Below are positions 20,217-25,313 of a DNA stretch of 25,313 nucleotides, one piece after another. This stretch comes from a virus. The stretch's first letter is position 1. Every line of letters begins with the position of its first letter. The stretch covers positions 1-25,313 of IMG/VR virus record IMGVR_UViG_3300011013_000083, one strand, 5' to 3'. Below the pieces are notes generated by a model. The model did not search any database, was not told the origin of the DNA, and saw only the letters and a list, made by a program, of their open reading frames with translations. A program made the position numbers and the translations under genes.

Positions 20217-23200
20217 CTATTTGATGATTTCAATTTCTTTAATATTTATACTTACCGCTTGCCTCCAACCTTCCTTTAAGGTTCCTCTCACATAAACAAT
20301 ACTGTTTTCCGGATAGCGCAGTGACTTTTTCTTATTCCAGTCTACACATTCTAAATTTGAGTAACCATCAGAAAGTCTAATATTAAGCATACAATAATCC
20401 TTACCAGATTTCTTTGATATACCCTTTCTAATATTGGAACCTTCATATAGCATTATCATTCCAATCTCTCCTTTAAATCCTTTGTTCACTAAGCCTTCAG
20501 CTATCTTAATATTATTAATGATTGTAGTTGTATCACCATTAGCTCGTGGCATTAAAAATGGTGCACCTTTATTTCCAGTTTCTATAAGATGCGGCCATTT
20601 AGATTTTAAGTAGTCCTTCACATCAGCATCAGCTAGCAAGTGCTTATTAAAAGTCTTATTCATTTCTTTTTCCATAAAGAATATAGTTAGTGGGTTAGTA
20701 TCTTTTACATCTGGTTTCCATGCAATTTTACCACCCCTAAGTGAATTATATTCAGCTAAGAATGCTAATCTCTGATCTGCATATGTAGGTAATGTTTTAT
20801 CCATAAAAGAATCAGCTGCTCTGGCTTTTACCATTGCCTCCACAACACCTTTATTAACTTTGCGATGTTCTACTCTCAGGACGTAGTCTGTAAGATCGAC
20901 AAATGGACCTTTAAGAACTAGCTCTTGTACAGCTGTTGGCCCAACTCTCTTAATTGCAGAAATTGGAGAAGTAATAGAATCACCATCTACCTTAAAAAAT
21001 TCAGATGGATCTTTCATTGAAGGCGGCTTAATAGTGTCACCTAATAATGATATAAATCCTCTTACCTTATCTTCTTTACCTTCATTATTTAACACTGCTG
21101 CCCACCACTCTAATGGGTGATAATGCTTCAAGTACATAGTTATGTATCCCAACTCAGAATAACAATGACTATGTGATCTGTTGAACGAGTATCTAGAGAA
21201 CGCTTGAATAGTAGAACATAATGCATCTTGCTGCTCAATTGTCCAACCTTTTGCAGCTGTTGCCTCTCTGATTCTTTCAAATGCAGACATCATAACATCA
21301 TGCTTTTTCTTTGCAATTGCATCTCTAATGCGATCTGTTTCTTCAAGTGTATAACTACAAATACCAACTAAGATTGCCATCACCTGTTCTTGGAAGCAAT
21401 TATGAACTATATTTCCACCAGCTAAAAAACTATGATTATTCTCAACTGTTATATCAAAAACCCTAACCTCTTTATTAGCCTTAATAGACAAAACATTAGA
21501 CCATTTAATATGCTTGTTTTCTAAACATACTATTTTTTCGCATATACTTTTTGGTATAGACTTGTCTTTAAACTTGTTTGAAAAATGCTGTCTAATATTA
21601 CCAAGATCACGTTTAACCCCTTTATATTCATTTATATAATACCTAGGTACTCTTATTGAATAATTTTCTTTTTTAACCTTATCGAACTTTAATGGTAGCC
21701 TACTTATATCTCTAATTGCTACACAATATACACCATTATCTTCAAAATAAGATGATTCAATTCTAAAACTATCTAAAGCTTTATATATATCATAAGCCAA
21801 TTGTTGATTGCTTAATCTCATTAAGCCATTCTGTGCACAGCCATCGCCATCAAAAAAACCAGCCAACATGGACAATGAATAAGATTCTGGTAAAAACTTT
21901 TCTTTACACCTTAAGTTGTGTATACCCATTTTTTTAGCTAATAATTTAATATTATTTTCTTGATAATTTTTACTAAAATAACCATTGTTAGAATTGGCTT
22001 GTCTAAGATTGGCATACCAGCATCTTCCTCTATATTCAGAAAACCCTCCCTTAATACCAAATTCTTTAGTTGCTATATCAACTACTATATCTGCGTTTTC
22101 TTTTGAGCTACATGCTACATCGTATGAACTACCACAAAGGTTACCATCAGCAAGTAAAAGACCAATTAGCCAGTCTTTATTATCTCCAATAGTGCGTCTC
22201 TCTTCTTGAGTCCAAAAACTCTTAACTAAATGATCTTTATTTAAGTTTTGCGCTTCAATCCAACCTTTGTCCGTTAAGACCTTATGATCCGGAGTACATA
22301 CTAATTCTTCACCATGTGATAATCTAATTCTAAGAGTTTCTTTAAAACCATTATCAAATTTTGCCAATACATTCTGGTATGAACCATCTTCAGTTAACAC
22401 CTTATCAAAGGGCTTAATATCAGATATGTTAATTTGCCCCCTATCTGTTAAAACTTTAGTATCTGAAGCAACACAGCAAACGCCGTATGTTTCCTCTAAG
22501 TATTCTTTTAAATCTGGGTGTATGTATTTAGGTTCTCGTTTGCCCATACGGACATCCATATACCATTGAGTAGCTGAAATACCCGATTCCATCGTCGAAT
22601 CCATTGCTCCAGGACGAAGTAGGGCTGTCATGATCGATAAATGTCCTCTTTCAGAAGGAATAAATTGTGTAACTGCATTCTTGACAACATCAGTATTGAA
22701 TTGGAATGAAGAATCTGTTTTTTTGTTGTAGAAATCAGCGTATACAGACTCATCTTCTGGAAGTCTATATATTAATGCCATTCCATTCTCATCTGGCTCT
22801 AAATAATTAACTGTATCTTTTAATGAATTAACACAATCAGTTACCATTGCCATTGTGTTTAGTCCTAGAATATCAGCCTTAACTAACGCTGATTTCTCAA
22901 CCATCTTAGCATTATATTGAGTCACAAGAATATTTGCATGCATGCCATTGTCATACATTGTAAGAGTTGGAACACGGCCATCTTGAAGATTAAGTGTTGA
23001 TATAACGAATGCTGATGCGTGTCTAGACCATCCTCTAACAATACCTAAGAGATTCTTTACTAAACCCTCTATATCTGGATAGATATCAAAGAAGTTGCGT
23101 AACATCTCATTCTCATCCATCTGGCCAACATGCTTTATACCCTCTCTATCAGTGTATCCATATAGAAAATCAACCTCATCAACACCTTGTGGCGAATCTG

Positions 23201-25262
23201 GAATTGTTTTACAAACGGCATCGATCTCAAAGTCTTTACGATTACGACCATATACAGCCATCATTGCGTCTTTAATTGCGTTCTTCGTCTTCATTGTTGA
23301 GAATGTAGAGATTTGTGCGAATCCTAATCCATACTTATCTTTAAGATAATTCATAACGTGAGGACGTGCTGTTCTAGATATATCCATATCAATATCTGGC
23401 CATGAGCCTGCTCGAATACGAGCATGTGATAAAAATCTCTCAAATGGAAGATGTGCTGCAACAGGGTCGACATGAATGATTTGTAAATAATAAGATATTA
23501 AACAACCACCAGCTGAACCCCTTCCCAATGACTGAAGAAAACCTGCATCTCTTGAATATTGAGATATATCTTCATATACTAAGAAGTATGGAATAAAATT
23601 CATAGCCTCATTCTTCATGATTACATCTAGTTCTTTTTTAAACCGCTCTACGTAAACTGGATCATCTTTCCACCTGCCATGTCCCTTTATTTTTTCCATC
23701 ATCACATAGTAGGTTTGCTTGTCATAGTCATCGGTTTTAGCCTTGATATAATCAGGAACCTCTATTTCTGGTAAGTGGAAATTAAATTTAATATCAACTG
23801 ATTTAGCAGCGTTTGTTATATCTAAAGTATGTTGAACCCATTTACTATATTCAAATTCAGTTAGTTTATCACCTAAATGAATTTTAAGTTCTTTAAAAAT
23901 TTGAACAGTATCTTTTATATGGTATGATTCATGAAAGTGAGTACCGTCTTTATGGGCATTCTTAGATAAGCAATCTTGAACTAGTTTATCTTCTGGTTTA
24001 ATGAAACAAGCACCTGATACAGGAATACAGTGTCCACCGAACTCAGCCCACATATCAAATAAGAAGTTATTGTATGCTTTATTTAAGTTACCATCAGTCA
24101 CTAATGGATTGTTCTTAACATTCCTAAAACCGATTTTGCCGTCAAATACTCTTGTTATATCTACAGGATTAAATTCAAATAGAATGTCAAAATCAACATT
24201 AAACTGATGAAATCTATCGATTGCTAATTGTTCATTACCTGCTTGGAATGCTTGACCAATTGGTCCTTTAATATCAGAAGATCCAAATCTAAGTCCTTCT
24301 TTATGAGCTTTAACTTGATCTAATGTAACGATTGGTGTTGTAATACCATTAATCTCTTCAGCTGTATTATATCCAATTGAAGAAAGATGAACTATATTAT
24401 TATAACCTTTATTAGATATTGCCCAAGCATTAAGAGTATAGATGTCATCTCCATCTCTTATGTTTAGCCCTGTCCCAGACACTGCTACGGTTTTTTCTGT
24501 ATTTCTCGCAGAATTGAATAATGAAATAGCTGATCCCTGATCTACTACTGAAATACCTGGAATACCATTATCTGCAGCATATTTATACCACTCATCCGGC
24601 AAAGGTACGCCATCTGTCATGTTATATTGAGAATGTACGTGTAATTGTGCCATTTCAGGGAACGCACATTCTGATACCTTAATATCTTCAGTTGAAATTG
24701 TTGGAACATAGAATGTGTCATCTTCATCAAGAAGTCCAGATATAATCTTATCAACTTCTATAGTTGCTTGTATGTCCGACAAGGCATCATGTGCATCAAT
24801 AGGGATTCCATATAGTTCCGCCAGAGTTCCTAGTTTTAAATTTGCTGACGCTATTTTTGTCTTTACCTTTTTAGCTCTATTGAAAGTACAATGAATTGCT
24901 ATATCAAACATTTTAAAGAAGTCTGATGTTCTATTTAATTTCTTAAATGTAGATGCTATAAATTTCTTATCAAATCCTACATTATATCCCGCAATTGTAA
25001 ACTTAACACCAAAGGAATTAACATACTGGACGAACTTCTCAATCATATCTTCTGGTAATTGATATGTACGAAGATCATCCATAGTTGTACCAGTAACTTT
25101 CAAAGCGTAGGGATCAATTGTTCCCCAGTTAATTGGTTGACAAAATTCATTAAAAGATTTTTGAGGTACTCCGTTGATTATCGGAATACATGCGAGTTGA
25201 ATTATATCATTCTTCTTTTCATTAAGACCAGTAGTCTCAACATCTAACCATAAAAAATTCAT
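20217..25262 (-). CDS. DNA polymerase III alpha (C family) with proofreading exonuclease, interrupted by an intein
   Basis: The 1681-residue precursor gives a 1322-residue enzyme after splicing. Residues 1-180 are a DEDDh 3'-5' exonuclease (DVETTGL at 7-13, HDALSDIQAT later). The PHP domain starts at HVHS (208-211) but with substitutions relative to bacterial DnaE. The palm has GRGSAGG and PDIDMDI with catalytic D623 and D625, and the third Asp at D797 (KADILGL). Residues 930-1288 are an intein. After it come QEQVM, FNRSHSHCY, tandem helix-hairpin-helix-like segments and a C-terminal OB fold (~1600-1681). It would be the replicative polymerase, with editing activity in one chain. An AAGGAG site lies 5 nt before the ATG. 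Confidence 0.96.
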   Translation of the reverse strand: MNFLWLDVETTGLNEKKNDIIQLACIPIINGVPQKSFNEFCQPINWGTIDPYALKVTGTTMDDLRTYQLPEDMIEKFVQYVNSFGVKFTIAGYNVGFDKKFIASTFKKLNRTSDFFKMFDIAIHCTFNRAKKVKTKIASANLKLGTLAELYGIPIDAHDALSDIQATIEVDKIISGLLDEDDTFYVPTISTEDIKVSECAFPEMAQLHVHSQYNMTDGVPLPDEWYKYAADNGIPGISVVDQGSAISLFNSARNTEKTVAVSGTGLNIRDGDDIYTLNAWAISNKGYNNIVHLSSIGYNTAEEINGITTPIVTLDQVKAHKEGLRFGSSDIKGPIGQAFQAGNEQLAIDRFHQFNVDFDILFEFNPVDITRVFDGKIGFRNVKNNPLVTDGNLNKAYNNFLFDMWAEFGGHCIPVSGACFIKPEDKLVQDCLSKNAHKDGTHFHESYHIKDTVQIFKELKIHLGDKLTEFEYSKWVQHTLDITNAAKSVDIKFNFHLPEIEVPDYIKAKTDDYDKQTYYVMMEKIKGHGRWKDDPVYVERFKKELDVIMKNEAMNFIPYFLVYEDISQYSRDAGFLQSLGRGSAGGCLISYYLQIIHVDPVAAHLPFERFLSHARIRAGSWPDIDMDISRTARPHVMNYLKDKYGLGFAQISTFSTMKTKNAIKDAMMAVYGRNRKDFEIDAVCKTIPDSPQGVDEVDFLYGYTDREGIKHVGQMDENEMLRNFFDIYPDIEGLVKNLLGIVRGWSRHASAFVISTLNLQDGRVPTLTMYDNGMHANILVTQYNAKMVEKSALVKADILGLNTMAMVTDCVNSLKDTVNYLEPDENGMALIYRLPEDESVYADFYNKKTDSSFQFNTDVVKNAVTQFIPSERGHLSIMTALLRPGAMDSTMESGISATQWYMDVRMGKREPKYIHPDLKEYLEETYGVCCVASDTKVLTDRGQINISDIKPFDKVLTEDGSYQNVLAKFDNGFKETLRIRLSHGEELVCTPDHKVLTDKGWIEAQNLNKDHLVKSFWTQEERRTIGDNKDWLIGLLLADGNLCGSSYDVACSSKENADIVVDIATKEFGIKGGFSEYRGRCWYANLRQANSNNGYFSKNYQENNIKLLAKKMGIHNLRCKEKFLPESYSLSMLAGFFDGDGCAQNGLMRLSNQQLAYDIYKALDSFRIESSYFEDNGVYCVAIRDISRLPLKFDKVKKENYSIRVPRYYINEYKGVKRDLGNIRQHFSNKFKDKSIPKSICEKIVCLENKHIKWSNVLSIKANKEVRVFDITVENNHSFLAGGNIVHNCFQEQVMAILVGICSYTLEETDRIRDAIAKKKHDVMMSAFERIREATAAKGWTIEQQDALCSTIQAFSRYSFNRSHSHCYSELGYITMYLKHYHPLEWWAAVLNNEGKEDKVRGFISLLGDTIKPPSMKDPSEFFKVDGDSITSPISAIKRVGPTAVQELVLKGPFVDLTDYVLRVEHRKVNKGVVEAMVKARAADSFMDKTLPTYADQRLAFLAEYNSLRGGKIAWKPDVKDTNPLTIFFMEKEMNKTFNKHLLADADVKDYLKSKWPHLIETGNKGAPFLMPRANGDTTTIINNIKIAEGLVNKGFKGEIGMIMLYEGSNIRKGISKKSGKDYCMLNIRLSDGYSNLECVDWNKKKSLRYPENSIVYVRGTLKEGWRQAVSINIKEIEIIK
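20243..20250 (-). promoter_or_regulatory. TATAAATA box upstream of the 154-aa gene
   Basis: This is the same octamer as upstream of the capsid gene, 34 nt before the ATG at 20208 and inside the 3' end of the polymerase gene. It could be a late-type promoter. A further copy inside the polymerase gene near 24580 shows that chance occurrences exist, so confidence is low. Confidence 0.25.
21399..22475 (-). other. Cis-splicing intein with LAGLIDADG endonuclease in the polymerase
   Basis: The intein is 359 residues, residues 930-1288 of the precursor. Cys1 starts CVASDTKVLTD; block B has TPDH (VCTPDHKVLTDKGW). Two LAGLIDADG motifs are intact: LIGLLLADG at 1032-1040 and LAGFFDGDG at 1133-1141. The end is VFDITVENNHSFLAGG...VHN before Cys+1. 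All canonical splicing residues are present. Excision joins TYGVC to CFQEQVM, restoring the conserved TYGVxxYQEQVM segment of the polymerase with correct length. The endonuclease would cleave intein-free polymerase genes. Confidence 0.95.
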
Positions 25263-25276
25263 TCATTCTCCTTAGA

Positions 25277-25294
25277 CCTCAAAAGTTTATGAGG
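25277..25294. promoter_or_regulatory. Small hairpin in the polymerase leader
   Basis: CCTCA and TGAGG form a 5-bp stem with an 8-nt loop just upstream of the AAGGAG site. A second, competing pairing of CCTCAA (25300-25305, minus strand) with TTGAGG (25277-25282) is possible. It may tune translation of the polymerase; only 51 nt of leader are in the window, so this is tentative. Confidence 0.25.
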
Positions 25295-25313
25295 GGGTTG
25301 AGGATATTAAAAA

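Noticed and set aside
24575-24592. Another TATAAATA octamer on the minus strand
   Set aside because: It lies deep in the polymerase coding region (YKYAAD) with no gene start downstream; taken as a chance match in AT-rich DNA.
1-25313. tRNA genes, rRNA, CRISPR arrays, insertion sequences or integrase/att sites
   Set aside because: Reading both strands, I found no cloverleaf-like gap, no repeat-spacer array and no transposase or integrase; non-coding gaps are short and mostly filled by promoters, ribosome sites and one terminator.

Overview
This window is a stretch of a large, AT-rich tailed-phage genome in which every supported gene lies on the minus strand, so transcription runs from high to low coordinates. 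The structural and recombination genes have the character of a T4-like myovirus: portal, prohead protease, large and small terminase, gp32-like single-strand DNA-binding protein, UvsX/RecA and gp47/SbcD. The replicative polymerase, however, is a bacterial-type DNA polymerase III alpha (C family), not a T4 gp43-like family B enzyme. The host cannot be named from the sequence. There are no rRNA or tRNA genes and no host genes.

Layout in transcription order. (1) 25262-15364 is a replication and recombination module: PolIII alpha with a fused proofreading exonuclease and a 359-residue intein, an unknown 154-aa protein, ssDNA-binding protein, a possible UvsY-like mediator, UvsX/RecA, three small unknown proteins, and the gp47/SbcD nuclease. 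(2) 15333-7243 is a packaging module: two small unknown proteins, a dead HNH gene, a likely small terminase, a coiled-coil protein, the large terminase split over two genes, an HNH gene and the portal, closed by a strong intrinsic terminator at 7191-7218. (3) 7166-3112 is a nucleotide-kinase and accessory module: a small leaderless ORF, a dNMP-kinase-like protein, a HAD phosphatase without a visible start codon, a NadR-like P-loop protein, an HNH gene and several small proteins. (4) 3015-1 holds an HNH endonuclease fused to a P-loop kinase, the prohead protease with a C-terminal zinc ribbon, and the start of the probable major capsid protein, which runs off the window.

The most remarkable feature is the load of homing elements. 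The large terminase is a 'fractured gene'. Its first half (12789-13595) ends in the N part of a split intein. Its second half (9860-11374) starts with the C part. A Vsr-like (EDxHD) homing endonuclease gene sits exactly between them. Protein trans-splicing would rebuild a 642-residue terminase. A second intein, cis-splicing and with LAGLIDADG motifs, interrupts the polymerase, and its Hint domain closely resembles the terminase intein. Around these are three intact HNH homing endonucleases, one of them fused to a kinase, and two degenerate HNH remnants.

A second pattern is regulatory. A TATAAT box sits exactly 6 nt before the start codon at four genes, and a near match (TGTAAT) sits there at a fifth. 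This spacing predicts leaderless transcripts. Most of these genes are homing elements or lie directly beside one.
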